Source: an uncultured Alphaproteobacteria bacterium (GTDB lineage: Bacteria; Pseudomonadota; Alphaproteobacteria; Methylaequorales; Methylaequoraceae). From it: DNA of 64,000 bases. The stretch lies in NCBI GenBank assembly GCA_902536655.1, contig CACAYF010000007.1:19736-83735 (forward strand), written 5' to 3'. Numbering within the stretch: the stretch's first letter is position 1; every line of letters starts with the position of its first letter. Shown piece by piece: positions 1 to 8,111 of the stretch. Position numbers and translations under genes: made by a program. The notes under the pieces are model-generated. The model worked only from the letters and a program-made list of their open reading frames with translations. It searched no databases and was not told the DNA's origin.

Positions 1-422
1 GTGGAAAAGGAAGAATTGAAAAAGGAATTGATCTTTACAAAAATGGTCATGGTAGTTTTTTATTTATCTCAGGCGTATTTCATGAATCTGAATTGGAAAT
101 AAAGCAACAAATTGAAAGACAGGTTTTTAACCATAACTGTTGTGTAGTTTATGATAAAAATGCAACGAGCACACTTGAAAACGCACTTGAAGTAAAAAAT
201 TGGTTGGCAGAGAATCCAGAAATTGAAAATTTAATCTTGGTGAGTTCTTATTATCATCTCCCAAGAAGTTTTATAATTTTTAGCAATACTATAGGAGAAA
301 AAAAAATTTTTCTTTCCCCAGCAGAATATAAATTAAAAGTGAATAATAATCTTTTTTTTCACATAAAATTAATATTTCTAGAATTCGTCAAAGTCATTTA
401 TACGATAATTTCTTTAATATGA
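1..422 (+). CDS. DUF218 (YdcF/SanA/ElyC-like) family protein, 5' truncated
   Basis: The gene is cut by the window start. The frame is open from base 3 and reads GKGRIEKGIDLYKNG, followed by a hydrophobic FLFISG strand. This is the usual start of the DUF218 fold (TGG..RI..g..L). Further on come the family signatures N..ENA and LVSSYYHLPRS, which resemble the conserved TS.yHmpRa stretch. Family members are inner-membrane or periplasmic proteins linked to envelope or polysaccharide metabolism, and their biochemical role is poorly defined. The stop overlaps the plsC start as ATGA, so the two are likely co-transcribed. The family assignment is good; the specific function is unknown. Confidence 0.75.
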   Translation, partial: GKGRIEKGIDLYKNGHGSFLFISGVFHESELEIKQQIERQVFNHNCCVVYDKNATSTLENALEVKNWLAENPEIENLILVSSYYHLPRSFIIFSNTIGEKKIFLSPAEYKLKVNNNLFFHIKLIFLEFVKVIYTIISLI

Positions 423-1108
423 GATTTTTAAGAAGCTTTACCTTTTATATTTTTTTTTATACTGGAACAATATTTTTTTTCTTAATTTTCTCACCTGTCT
501 GGCTATTTACTAGAAACTTTGTTGTAACACTCTGTACTTTTTGGACAAAATCAGTAATAAAACTCTCAGAATTAATTCTAGGAATAAAATATGAAATAAA
601 AGGGATTGAAAATATCCCTAAGTCTGGTTCTTTTGTTGTAGCAAGTAATCATCAATCAGCATGGGAAACCTTCTTTCTTGGCTCTCTTTTTCCAGGTTCA
701 ATTTTCATACTTAAAGATGAACTAAAGAAAATTCCAATATTTTCTCAGTACTTCAAAAAACTCGGATTTATATTTGTTAAAAGAGAAAAGGCATTTGATT
801 CGCTAAAGATTCTATTAAAATCTGTAAGAAAATTAATCTTACAAAATAATAGTATTTTCATCATTTTTCCTGAGGGAACAAGAATCAAGCCTGGAGACAG
901 AATAAAATTAAATTCAGGAGTTTTTGCCATACACAAATTTTCAGGTTTACCTATTCTTCCAATCAAACTTAACTCTGGAAAGTATTGGATTAATAAAAAG
1001 TTTAATAAAAAGAAAGGTACAATTATGATTAAAATCTTTCCAACTATAAATAAAGAAGATGATAAAGAAAAAGTTATGACAAAACTTGCAAATTATTATT
1101 ATCAATAA
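419..1108 (+). CDS. plsC: 1-acyl-sn-glycerol-3-phosphate acyltransferase (PlsC family)
   Basis: This enzyme transfers an acyl group to lysophosphatidate to form phosphatidate in membrane phospholipid synthesis, at the inner membrane. The 229-residue protein begins with a hydrophobic segment (about residues 5-35). The acyltransferase block I appears as NHQSAWE at 77-83, where the HX4D aspartate is replaced by Glu, a form I recall from alphaproteobacterial PlsC. The substrate-binding block FPEGTR lies at 150-155. Length is normal for the family. It overlaps the DUF218 gene by 4 bases and ends 6 bases before the convergent tyrA stop. Acyl-chain specificity cannot be read from sequence. Confidence 0.9.
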   Translation: MRFLRSFTFYIFFYTGTIFFFLIFSPVWLFTRNFVVTLCTFWTKSVIKLSELILGIKYEIKGIENIPKSGSFVVASNHQSAWETFFLGSLFPGSIFILKDELKKIPIFSQYFKKLGFIFVKREKAFDSLKILLKSVRKLILQNNSIFIIFPEGTRIKPGDRIKLNSGVFAIHKFSGLPILPIKLNSGKYWINKKFNKKKGTIMIKIFPTINKEDDKEKVMTKLANYYYQ

Positions 1109-1114
1109 ATAATT

Positions 1115-1981
1115 TCATATCCTTTTTTTAATAATAATATTTCTTATTTGTTTGGTTCTTTTGAGCAATCTAAATATTTGGGAATATTCTTCATCTTCTA
1201 ACAGTTTTTTTATTTTTTCTATATCTTTTAAAAAAAGAGAAAGAGTATCTTTTAAAAATCCTTTATTTTTTAGAAAAATATCAGTCCACATTTTTGGATC
1301 TGAAGAACCTATTCTTGTAAAATCTTTAAATCCGCCAGCAGCAAAATTTATTAATTCTTTCTTTTTCTTTATATTAAGATTGAAAGCTGTTCCTACGATT
1401 GTGAATGCAATTAAATGAGGCAAATGAGATGTTATTGACATTATCTTATCATGTTCATTTATTTTCATTGTAGCAACTTTCATCCCCACTCTTTTCCAAA
1501 TTTGACTTATAATTCGCACTGATTTTTTATTACTGCCAATAGGCGTTAAAATACACCACTTATCTTCAAAGAGGCTATTGAAAGCATTTTTGGCTCCAGA
1601 ATGTTCTGTTCCAGCTATTGGATGACCAGGAACTAGAGAAAATTTTTTATCGTTAAGTTTAAGAGTTTTTTTTTCAAAAATATTTTTTACAGACCCAACA
1701 TCTGAAATAATTTGATTCTTTTCTGTATAGTCCGATAATTTTTTTACAATGTTATCGATTAAACTTACAGGAGTACAAATAAAAATAATAGAGCTTTCTT
1801 TTATTCTTTTATCTATTGTGGCTCTTCTTTCATCAATAGCTTTGAGTAAGTAAGCATTACGAAGATTTTTTTTAGATTTATCAATACCAATGATCTTTTC
1901 ACATATTTTTTTTCTTTTTAAGGCGAGTCCAAGTGAAGCTCCAATAAGTCCGGGGCCAATAATTGTGATTTCTTTATGCAT
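1115..1981 (-). CDS. tyrA: prephenate (or arogenate/cyclohexadienyl) dehydrogenase
   Basis: TyrA carries out NAD(P)-dependent oxidative decarboxylation of prephenate or arogenate in tyrosine synthesis. The N-terminal Rossmann motif is GPGLIGAS at residues 9-16. Other family motifs are the CTPVS strand, DVGSVK, PGHPIAGTE around 118-126 and a late SHLPH helix with the catalytic-type histidine. The C-terminal half is helical. There is no fused chorismate mutase or ACT domain, which fits the short alphaproteobacterial type of about 290 residues. The start overlaps the hisC stop by 8 bases, so hisC and tyrA form a translationally coupled pair. The prephenate versus arogenate preference is undetermined. 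Confidence 0.92.
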   Translation of the reverse strand: MHKEITIIGPGLIGASLGLALKRKKICEKIIGIDKSKKNLRNAYLLKAIDERRATIDKRIKESSIIFICTPVSLIDNIVKKLSDYTEKNQIISDVGSVKNIFEKKTLKLNDKKFSLVPGHPIAGTEHSGAKNAFNSLFEDKWCILTPIGSNKKSVRIISQIWKRVGMKVATMKINEHDKIMSITSHLPHLIAFTIVGTAFNLNIKKKKELINFAAGGFKDFTRIGSSDPKMWTDIFLKNKGFLKDTLSLFLKDIEKIKKLLEDEEYSQIFRLLKRTKQIRNIIIKKRI

Positions 1982-3086
1982 TTTTTTTGTTAATTGAATT
2001 TCTTAATTCCCTTAAGAACTTTTTTAGATCATTGTTTGACCCTATTGAAACTCTAAAAAACTGTTTCATTCCATAATTAGTTAAGTCTCTAACTAAAATT
2101 CTTTTCTTTTTTAGAAAACTTATAATGTCTTTTTTAGAGTATTTCTTTTCGTCGACCTTTATAAGAACGAAATTTGCAAAACTTTCAAATGATTCAAGAC
2201 CAATCTTTTTAATTTCAGTAGGGAGAATTTTTCTCCATTTATCATTGTGAATTATGGACTTTCTCAAAAATTCTTTTTCTCTCAATATCAGAGTCCCTAT
2301 ATTTTGTGAAAGTGTATTAACATTAAATGGTCCTCTTACTTTTTCCAAAAGCTCAATTATTTTTTCATTTGAATACGCCCAACCCAGTCTCAGTCCAGCC
2401 AATGCAAAAATTTTAGAGAAAGTTCGAGTAACAATAATATTTGGAAATTTATTTATTAAATCAATTCCATCTGTGTATCTTTTGTCTGTAATAAATTCAG
2501 AGTATGCACCATCTAAAACTACTATTATATTTTGAGGTACTTTGTGTAAAAATTTTAAGAGCTCTTCTTTGTAAATTATCGTTCCTGTTGGATTATTCGG
2601 GTTTGCTATAAAAATTATTCTTGTTCGCTTGGTAATTCTTTTAAGAATATTATTACATGAAATCTTGAGCTTTTCTGATTTTGCAGTAACAACATTGCAA
2701 CCAGAAGCTCTTGCAATTATTGGATAGTACGTAAACCCAAACTCACTACAAATTACTTCTCCTCCTTCTTTTGAAAATGTTTGTGCAATTACTGCCAACA
2801 CGTCGTCTGATCCGTTGCCACAAATTATATTTTTAACTTTCAATTTAAAAGTTTTTGCTAATTGATTTTTTAATTGATTACAATCACCATCAGGATACAG
2901 ATTTGATGAAAGAACTATATTATTTGCCCTAGTAATTACGTTTCTTGGAATTTTAAAAGGCGACTCATTTGAAGAAAGTTTAGATATTTTGTCTTCTTTG
3001 TTTATGCTTAATGATTCGCCTGGTATGTATTTTTCTATTTTATTTATTGAGGGTTTTACTATGTCCTTAAAATTAAAACTAACCAT
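1974..3086 (-). CDS. hisC: histidinol-phosphate / aromatic aminotransferase (HisC family)
   Basis: This is a class I/II PLP aminotransferase of 370 residues. Visible family features are KLSSNESPF near the N-terminus, GNGSDDVL, ANPNNPTGT, the D-A-Y segment and TFSKIFALAGLRLGW, which contains the PLP lysine. The closest family is HisC. HisC2-type enzymes placed next to tyrA are often proposed to act on aromatic keto acids as well as on imidazole-acetol phosphate. The gene sits upstream of tyrA with an 8-base overlap and is divergent from metX over 90 bases. No other his genes are in the window, so a role in tyrosine or phenylalanine transamination is the contextual inference. Confidence 0.88.
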   Translation of the reverse strand: MVSFNFKDIVKPSINKIEKYIPGESLSINKEDKISKLSSNESPFKIPRNVITRANNIVLSSNLYPDGDCNQLKNQLAKTFKLKVKNIICGNGSDDVLAVIAQTFSKEGGEVICSEFGFTYYPIIARASGCNVVTAKSEKLKISCNNILKRITKRTRIIFIANPNNPTGTIIYKEELLKFLHKVPQNIIVVLDGAYSEFITDKRYTDGIDLINKFPNIIVTRTFSKIFALAGLRLGWAYSNEKIIELLEKVRGPFNVNTLSQNIGTLILREKEFLRKSIIHNDKWRKILPTEIKKIGLESFESFANFVLIKVDEKKYSKKDIISFLKKKRILVRDLTNYGMKQFFRVSIGSNNDLKKFLRELRNSINKKNA

Positions 3087-3114
3087 AAATTTTTACTTTC
3101 AAAATAAAATTATT

Positions 3115-3142
3115 TTGACTACTTAATCAACATAGTTATGAT
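3115..3142 (+). promoter_or_regulatory. candidate sigma70-type promoter for metX-metW-gloB
   Basis: TTGACT at 3115-3120 matches a -35 box at 5 of 6 positions. A 16-base spacer leads to TATGAT at 3137-3142, a 5 of 6 match to the -10 box. A start near 3149 would leave a leader of about 28 bases before the metX ATG at 3177. The assignment rests on consensus matching by eye in an AT-rich background. Confidence 0.5.
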
Positions 3143-3156
3143 GCGTTTTAAGTCAA
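3129..3156 (-). promoter_or_regulatory. candidate promoter for hisC-tyrA overlapping the metX promoter
   Basis: Read on the minus strand, TTGACT (3156-3151), a 16-base spacer and TATGTT (3134-3129) form a second sigma70-like promoter. It points at hisC and lies almost entirely inside the metX promoter. The -35 boxes of the two promoters are arms of one inverted repeat (TTTGACT at 3114-3120 and AGTCAAA at 3151-3157). The -10 match is weaker (4 of 6). Confidence 0.35.
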
Positions 3157-3176
3157 ATAAATTAATATAAAATTAA

Positions 3177-4298
3177 ATGAAATCTTTAATTCTAACTGAT
3201 AAATTTAAAATTAAAAATTCAATTAAACTCGATTCTGGAGAATATATAGATTCATGCGAGGTTGCTTTTAAAACTTTTGGAGAATTAAATAAAAAAAAAA
3301 CCAATGCAATTTTAGTTTGCCATGCATTATCTGGTGACCAGTTTTGTTCAGAAATCAATCCATTTACAATGAAAAAAGGGTGGTGGAACATTTTAATTGG
3401 ACCTGGAAAAGTTATAGATACGAACATCTTTTTTGTGATATGCAGCAACGTTCTTGGTGGATGCATGGGAAGCACTGGTCCATCATCAATCAATCCTAAT
3501 ACCAAAACAAATTATGGATTAAAATTTCCAGTCATTACCATTTCAGATATGGTTAAAGTACAAGAAAAACTAGTTTCAGCACTGGGCATAAAAAAATTAT
3601 TTGCAGTAATTGGTGGTTCAATGGGCGGTATGCAAACCTTAGAGTGGGCCACTAGATTTAGCAGTAAAGTTAATGTTGCAATTCCAATCGCTACATCTTA
3701 CAGGCATTCTGCTCAAAATATAGCATTTCACGAAATTGGAAGACAAGCTATTATGGCTGATCCAGTCTGGAACAAAGGAAACTATTATAAAACAAAAAAG
3801 GAACCTAAAGGGGGATTGTCGGTTGCTAGGATGATAGCTCATATAACATATTTATCAGAGCATGCTCTTCAGAGAAAGTTCGGAAGAAACCTTCAAAATA
3901 GTAATTTCTTTTCTTTTAATTTTGATACTGATTTCCAAATTGAAAGCTACTTAAAGCATCAGGGAAGTTCATTTGTAGAAAGATTTGATGCTAATAGTTA
4001 TCTTTATATAACGAAAGCAATGGACTACTTTGATTTGTCTGCAAGAAATGGTGGTCTTTCAAGAGTTTTTAAAAATTCAAATGTGAATTTTTGTTTTTTT
4101 ACATTTACATCAGATTGGTTGTTTCCAACCTCGGAAACAAAGACAATAATAAAGTCATTAAACAGTTCAAACTCTTTAGTAAGTTTTGTGGAAGTTAAAA
4201 CAGATAAGGGGCACGATGCATTTCTCTTAGAAGAACCAGAGTTTCACGCAACTCTTAAAGGTTTTATAGAGGGACAGATTGGAAAGCATGGAATATGA
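3177..4298 (+). CDS. metX: homoserine O-acyltransferase MetX (acetyl or succinyl)
   Basis: MetX activates homoserine for methionine synthesis using acetyl-CoA or, in some members of the family, succinyl-CoA. It is an alpha/beta-hydrolase-fold enzyme of 373 residues. The nucleophile elbow GGSMGG puts the catalytic Ser at 148. The acid is probably Asp313 (SDWLFP) and the histidine His346 (KGHDAFL). HALSGD near residue 49 and NVLGGCMGSTGP near 91 are MetX hallmarks. The gene heads a run with metW and gloB, and metW overlaps its end by 4 bases. A metX-metW pair is the standard proteobacterial arrangement. Acyl-CoA specificity cannot be called safely from sequence by eye. Confidence 0.95.
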   Translation: MKSLILTDKFKIKNSIKLDSGEYIDSCEVAFKTFGELNKKKTNAILVCHALSGDQFCSEINPFTMKKGWWNILIGPGKVIDTNIFFVICSNVLGGCMGSTGPSSINPNTKTNYGLKFPVITISDMVKVQEKLVSALGIKKLFAVIGGSMGGMQTLEWATRFSSKVNVAIPIATSYRHSAQNIAFHEIGRQAIMADPVWNKGNYYKTKKEPKGGLSVARMIAHITYLSEHALQRKFGRNLQNSNFFSFNFDTDFQIESYLKHQGSSFVERFDANSYLYITKAMDYFDLSARNGGLSRVFKNSNVNFCFFTFTSDWLFPTSETKTIIKSLNSSNSLVSFVEVKTDKGHDAFLLEEPEFHATLKGFIEGQIGKHGI

Positions 4299-4924
4299 AA
4301 AAAAATTTAAGAAATGATCTATTCGTAATTTCTAAGTTGATAAATGATAAAGAAAAAATATTAGATGTTGGGTGTGGAACTGGGAATCTTTTGGATTTTC
4401 TTTTAAAAACAAAAAAAGCTGACTGCAGAGGAATTGAGATAAGTCAATCAGGAGTAAATGAGTGTGTTAAGAAAGGATTGTCAGTTATCCAAGGAGACGC
4501 TAACTATGATTTAGATGATTATCCTAATAATGCATTTAGTACTGTGATTTTAAGTCAAACAATTCAAGCAATGATTTTTCCTGATGTTGTTATAAAAAAT
4601 TTAATACGGATCGGAAGGAGAGCTATAATTTCATTTCCAAATTTTGGGTACTGGAAAGTTAGGAGAGATTTATTAGTAGGAGGCAAAATGCCAAAAAACA
4701 ATATCCTTCCTTATGAATGGTTTGATACACCAAATATTCATTTATGCTCATCTAAGGATTTTCAAATATTTTGTGAAAAAAATAAAATAATAATAGAAAA
4801 GTTTATTTGTCTTAGTGAAAAAGGAAATCAAATGAAAACAAATTATTTTTCAAATTTATTTGCGTATCAAGTAATATTTTGTGTTTCAAAAAAAAAAAAA
4901 GTTGATAAAAATAAGTTGTGTTAG
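4295..4924 (+). CDS. metW: methionine biosynthesis protein MetW
   Basis: MetW has a class I SAM-dependent methyltransferase fold and, in organisms carrying metX-metW, works together with MetX in homoserine acylation. The SAM-binding motif LDVGCGTG lies at about 23-30, and SQTIQAM followed by the IGRRAIISFPNFG strand are typical of MetW. The protein has 209 residues, a normal length. The start overlaps metX by 4 bases and the end overlaps gloB by 7. The 3' end carries a run of 13 A at 4888-4900 that encodes four lysines, a possible slippage site close to the C-terminus. Confidence 0.93.
   Translation: MKKNLRNDLFVISKLINDKEKILDVGCGTGNLLDFLLKTKKADCRGIEISQSGVNECVKKGLSVIQGDANYDLDDYPNNAFSTVILSQTIQAMIFPDVVIKNLIRIGRRAIISFPNFGYWKVRRDLLVGGKMPKNNILPYEWFDTPNIHLCSSKDFQIFCEKNKIIIEKFICLSEKGNQMKTNYFSNLFAYQVIFCVSKKKKVDKNKLC
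4888..4900 (+). repeat. 13-base poly-A tract inside the 3' end of metW
   Basis: Thirteen consecutive A residues encode the third base of a serine codon and four lysine codons of MetW, just before the gloB GTG start. It is the longest homopolymer I noticed. It could cause polymerase slippage or sequencing indels, but slippage would only alter the last eight or so residues of MetW. Confidence 0.8.
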
Positions 4925-5682
4925 AAATAATTCAAATTCCGTTATTATCAGATAACTATTCATATATAATTATAGACAAAAATACTAACACGACTGGTTG
5001 TATTGATCCGTCAGTTGCAAAGAACGTTGTAAATATATTAAAGAAAAAAGGAATTGGTCTCGATTTCATTTTGAATACTCATCATCATCATGATCACGTT
5101 GGTGGAAATAAAGAGCTCAAAGAAATCTATAACTGCAAAATTATTGGATGCTTCAATGATCAAAAAAGAATTCCAGGAATAGATATTAAATTGAAAGATA
5201 ATGAAAATTATAATATTGGTGACAGCTTATTTAAAGTGATTAACACACCAGGTCATACAATTGGGCATATTTGCTTTTATTTTATGGATCAAAATTTTTT
5301 ATTTTGTGGAGATACAATTTTCTCATTAGGTTGTGGAAGACTTTTTGAGGGTTCATATGAACAAATGACAGAATCAATTTTAAAAATTCGTTCTTTGCCT
5401 GATTGTACTAAAATATTTTGTGGGCATGAGTATACGGAATCAAACGCAAAATTTGCAGAGTTTCTTGATTCTGGAGATGACTTGTTAAAAAAGAAAGTAT
5501 CTCAAATAAAAAGAGATAGGTCGATGTCAAAACCAACGGTTCCAACATTACTGAAAGAAGAGAAAATGTTTAATCCATTTATGAAGTTTGACAACTCACA
5601 GTATTTAGATTCTATAAAAATTGAAAACATTTCAGATGTAGAAAATTTCAAAAAGATCCGGATTATGAAAGATAATTTTTAA
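4918..5682 (+). CDS. gloB: hydroxyacylglutathione hydrolase (glyoxalase II)
   Basis: GloB hydrolyses S-lactoylglutathione to lactate and glutathione in methylglyoxal detoxification. It is a cytosolic metallo-beta-lactamase-fold enzyme. The binuclear metal motif THHHHDH is at residues 54-60, with further ligands in NTPGHTIGH, FCGDTIF and the late FCGHEYT. The length of 254 residues equals the family norm. The frame starts with GTG at 4918, overlapping metW by 7 bases, and I saw no better start. Its last 4 bases overlap the convergent phaB stop. Why glyoxalase II follows metXW is unclear; co-transcription is an inference from spacing. Confidence 0.93.
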   Translation: MLEIIQIPLLSDNYSYIIIDKNTNTTGCIDPSVAKNVVNILKKKGIGLDFILNTHHHHDHVGGNKELKEIYNCKIIGCFNDQKRIPGIDIKLKDNENYNIGDSLFKVINTPGHTIGHICFYFMDQNFLFCGDTIFSLGCGRLFEGSYEQMTESILKIRSLPDCTKIFCGHEYTESNAKFAEFLDSGDDLLKKKVSQIKRDRSMSKPTVPTLLKEEKMFNPFMKFDNSQYLDSIKIENISDVENFKKIRIMKDNF

Positions 5683-6401
5683 TCCATCCACAAGCCGCCA
5701 TTTATAGATATAGTTGAACCATTAATATAATTTGCTTTATCTGAAACAAGATAACTTACCATTTCTGCGACTTCATCAGCTTCCCCTAATCTTTTATTCG
5801 GTATGGTTTCGATAATTGATTTTAAGATGTCTTCTCGGATGGCTGCGACCATCTCTGTATTGATGTAACCAGGACAGACTACATTAGAGGTAATACCCTT
5901 ACTAGCACTTTCGAGTGCTAAAGACTTGGAGAAACCTATCAGAGCAGACTTTGTCGCTGCATAGTTCGTTTGACCAAACTGCCCCTTTTGTCCGTTCACA
6001 GATGAAATGTGGACTATTCTTCCAAAGCTATTTTCCCTCATTTTATTAATTACTAATGATGTCATATTAAAGACTGAATTTAAGTTAACATCAATAACTT
6101 TCTGCCAGTTATCTTTACTCATTTTATGAAGCGGTGCGTCTCTGGTTATCCCTGCATTATTGATTAGAATATCAACATTCTTATAATCCTCATAAATTTG
6201 AGAAATAGATTTTTTACATTCATCAAAATTACCAACGTCCCACTTAACTACTTCGATATTATTTTCTTTAGAGAACGATCTAGCAGCATCGTCATTGCTT
6301 GCATAATTAGCAATTACCTCAAAGTTTGATGACTTTAATTTTTTGGATATTGACGCACCTATTCCTCTAGTACCACCTGTTACAATAGCTATTTTTGTCA
6401 T
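5679..6401 (-). CDS. phaB: acetoacetyl-CoA reductase (PhaB, SDR family)
   Basis: PhaB reduces acetoacetyl-CoA with NADPH to (R)-3-hydroxybutyryl-CoA, the monomer of polyhydroxybutyrate. It is a short-chain dehydrogenase of 240 residues with the cofactor motif TGGTRGIG (8-15), NNAGITRD (81-88), the catalytic serine region near 133-134, and YAATK giving Tyr147 and Lys151. The overall sequence, including the NAGITRD and NQKGQFGQTNY-like region, fits PhaB better than FabG. It follows phaA with a 4-base overlap. No PHA synthase gene lies in the window, so the product could also serve other hydroxybutyryl-CoA pathways. Confidence 0.88.
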   Translation of the reverse strand: MTKIAIVTGGTRGIGASISKKLKSSNFEVIANYASNDDAARSFSKENNIEVVKWDVGNFDECKKSISQIYEDYKNVDILINNAGITRDAPLHKMSKDNWQKVIDVNLNSVFNMTSLVINKMRENSFGRIVHISSVNGQKGQFGQTNYAATKSALIGFSKSLALESASKGITSNVVCPGYINTEMVAAIREDILKSIIETIPNKRLGEADEVAEMVSYLVSDKANYINGSTISINGGLWMD

Positions 6402-7576
6402 TGTTTTCTTTCAACACACATTGCAACTCCCTGACCTCCTCCAATGCACAATGTTGCAATTCCCTTTGTTTTATTTTGTCTTTCAAGTTCGTGAATTAAA
6501 GTTACTAAGATTCTAGTTCCTGATGCTCCTATTGGGTGACCTAAAGCAATAGCTCCTCCGCTCACATTCACTTTATTCATATCCCATTTAAGTTCATTAG
6601 ATACCGCTAAAGATTGGGCAGCAAAAGCTTCATTTGCTTCAATTAGGTCAAGATCATCCATAGACCATTTAGCTTCTTCAAGAGCTTTTTTTACAGCTGG
6701 TACAGGACCAATACCCATAATGGATGGGTCTACTCCGATTGTTGAAGATGACACTATGCTTACAAGTGGTTTCAATCCTAATTCATTGGCTTTGTCTTTT
6801 TTCATAACCAACACGGCTGCTGCTCCGTCATTTAATCCAGATGCATTACCTGCTGTTACGGTTCCTTCCTTATCAAAGACAGGTTTTAAAGATTTTATTT
6901 TTTCAAGTGTAGTTCCATGTCGAGGAAATTCGTCCGTATCAAACAATATTTCTTCTTTCTTTGATGTAATCTTTACTGAAGTTATTTCATTTTTAAAGTG
7001 ATTGTTCTTTTGAGCATTTTCGGCCTTATTTTGTGAGTTTGTTGCGAATTTATCCTGTTCGTCTTTTGATATATTAAATTTTTCTGCAATATTTTCTGCA
7101 GTTGTTCCCATATGATAATTATTCATAGCACACCAAAGTCCGTCAACAATCATGCTGTCTTTGATTTTACCATCTCCCATTTTTAGTCCATTTCTTAGGT
7201 TTATTGTATGATGAGCATTTGACATGCTTTCTTGACCACCAGCAATTACAATTTCACTTTGACCAGACAATATTGATTGACAAGCTATCATAACTGATCT
7301 TAATCCAGATCCGCAAACTTGATTTATTGTAAGAGCACTCACTTTTTCAGGGAGGTTTGATAGCATGCATGTTTGCCTAGCAGGATTTTGTCCCGATCCA
7401 CCTGTTAAAACTTGACCCATAATAATTTCATCAATTAAATCTTTTGAAATTTCTGACTCTGAAATTATTGAGTCTATAACTGAACTACCTAATTGAGGAG
7501 CTGAAAAGTTTGATAAACTCCCCATAAATTTCCCAATAGGAAGCCTTTTAGCAGTAGTTATAACTATTTCGTTCAT
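6398..7576 (-). CDS. phaA: acetyl-CoA C-acetyltransferase (thiolase, PhaA/AtoB)
   Basis: PhaA condenses two acetyl-CoA to acetoacetyl-CoA. The 392-residue thiolase shows the acyl-accepting Cys88 in QVCGSGLRS, the NEAFAAQ loop, the histidine in ALGHPIGASG and the C-terminal catalytic cysteine in LCIGGGQG, so all catalytic elements are present. It overlaps phaB by 4 bases, the classical phaA-phaB pair. The gene is divergent from rplU across 133 bases. I saw no strong promoter on its side of that gap. A biosynthetic role is inferred from phaB; the enzyme family is also used in degradation. Confidence 0.92.
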   Translation of the reverse strand: MNEIVITTAKRLPIGKFMGSLSNFSAPQLGSSVIDSIISESEISKDLIDEIIMGQVLTGGSGQNPARQTCMLSNLPEKVSALTINQVCGSGLRSVMIACQSILSGQSEIVIAGGQESMSNAHHTINLRNGLKMGDGKIKDSMIVDGLWCAMNNYHMGTTAENIAEKFNISKDEQDKFATNSQNKAENAQKNNHFKNEITSVKITSKKEEILFDTDEFPRHGTTLEKIKSLKPVFDKEGTVTAGNASGLNDGAAAVLVMKKDKANELGLKPLVSIVSSSTIGVDPSIMGIGPVPAVKKALEEAKWSMDDLDLIEANEAFAAQSLAVSNELKWDMNKVNVSGGAIALGHPIGASGTRILVTLIHELERQNKTKGIATLCIGGGQGVAMCVERKQ

Positions 7577-7630
7577 ATGAATTACCGATATGTAAATTTA
7601 ATAACATAATAAATAAATTTAACAACAAAA

Positions 7631-7645
7631 ATTACTTAAAGTAAT
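7631..7645. promoter_or_regulatory. perfect inverted repeat just upstream of the rplU promoter
   Basis: ATTACTT and AAGTAAT (7 bases each) flank a single A and end three bases before the TTGACA box of the rplU promoter. The position suits an operator or activator site between phaA and rplU. No regulator can be named. Confidence 0.3.
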
Positions 7646-7648
7646 GAA

Positions 7649-7676
7649 TTGACAAAAAGTTCTTAACAAATATAAA
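7649..7676 (+). promoter_or_regulatory. candidate strong sigma70-type promoter for rplU-rpmA-obgE
   Basis: A full-consensus -35 box TTGACA (7649-7654) is followed after 16 bases by TATAAA (7671-7676), 5 of 6 with the -10 consensus. A start near 7683 would leave a leader of about 27 bases before rplU. It is the best promoter match I found in the window and suits a ribosomal protein operon. Confidence 0.6.
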
Positions 7677-7709
7677 TTAAAATAAAAAGAACAGATAATA
7701 AGTATTTTG

Positions 7710-8111
7710 ATGATAGCTATATTTGAAAATAGGGGCAAACAGTACAAAGCAAAAATAGGGGATTTTTTGAAACTTCCAAAAATCAGTACACTTAAAAAGA
7801 ATGACAATGTTACTTTTGATAAAGTGATTTTTATTAAGGATGACAAAGGTCAAACAATTATAGGATCACCGTTAGTGAGTGGAGTTCAAATTATTTGTCA
7901 GGTTATCGAGCAGATTAGAGACAAAAAAATCATTGTTTTCAAAAAAAAAAGAAGACATAACTACAGAAGAAAGATTGGTCATCGCCAAGATCTGACACTC
8001 ATAAAAATTAAAGAAATTAAAATGGCTAATCAATCTACCACACCTAAGAAAGACATTACTTCATCTAAGGAGAAAGTTAAATCTACCAAAGGGGAATCAA
8101 ATGGCCCATAA
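7710..8111 (+). CDS. rplU: 50S ribosomal protein L21
   Basis: L21 binds 23S rRNA in the large subunit. The protein starts [15 protein letters not shown] and carries the conserved [17 protein letters not shown] stretch near residues 76-92 that contacts rRNA. I chose the ATG at 7710; a TTG codon directly before it is also in frame. The core ends near residue 103. About 30 more residues, rich in Ser, Thr and Lys, form a tail that most L21 proteins lack. The last 11 bases overlap rpmA, the standard rplU-rpmA order. A promoter-like sequence lies at 7649-7676. Confidence 0.95.
   Translation: MIAIFENRGKQYKAKIGDFLKLPKISTLKKNDNVTFDKVIFIKDDKGQTIIGSPLVSGVQIICQVIEQIRDKKIIVFKKKRRHNYRRKIGHRQDLTLIKIKEIKMANQSTTPKKDITSSKEKVKSTKGESNGP

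Noticed and set aside
3087..3176. SAM-II or other SAM riboswitch upstream of metX
   Set aside because: I looked for the SAM-II pseudoknot signature expected before alphaproteobacterial metX and did not see it. The dyad here is better explained as promoter elements.
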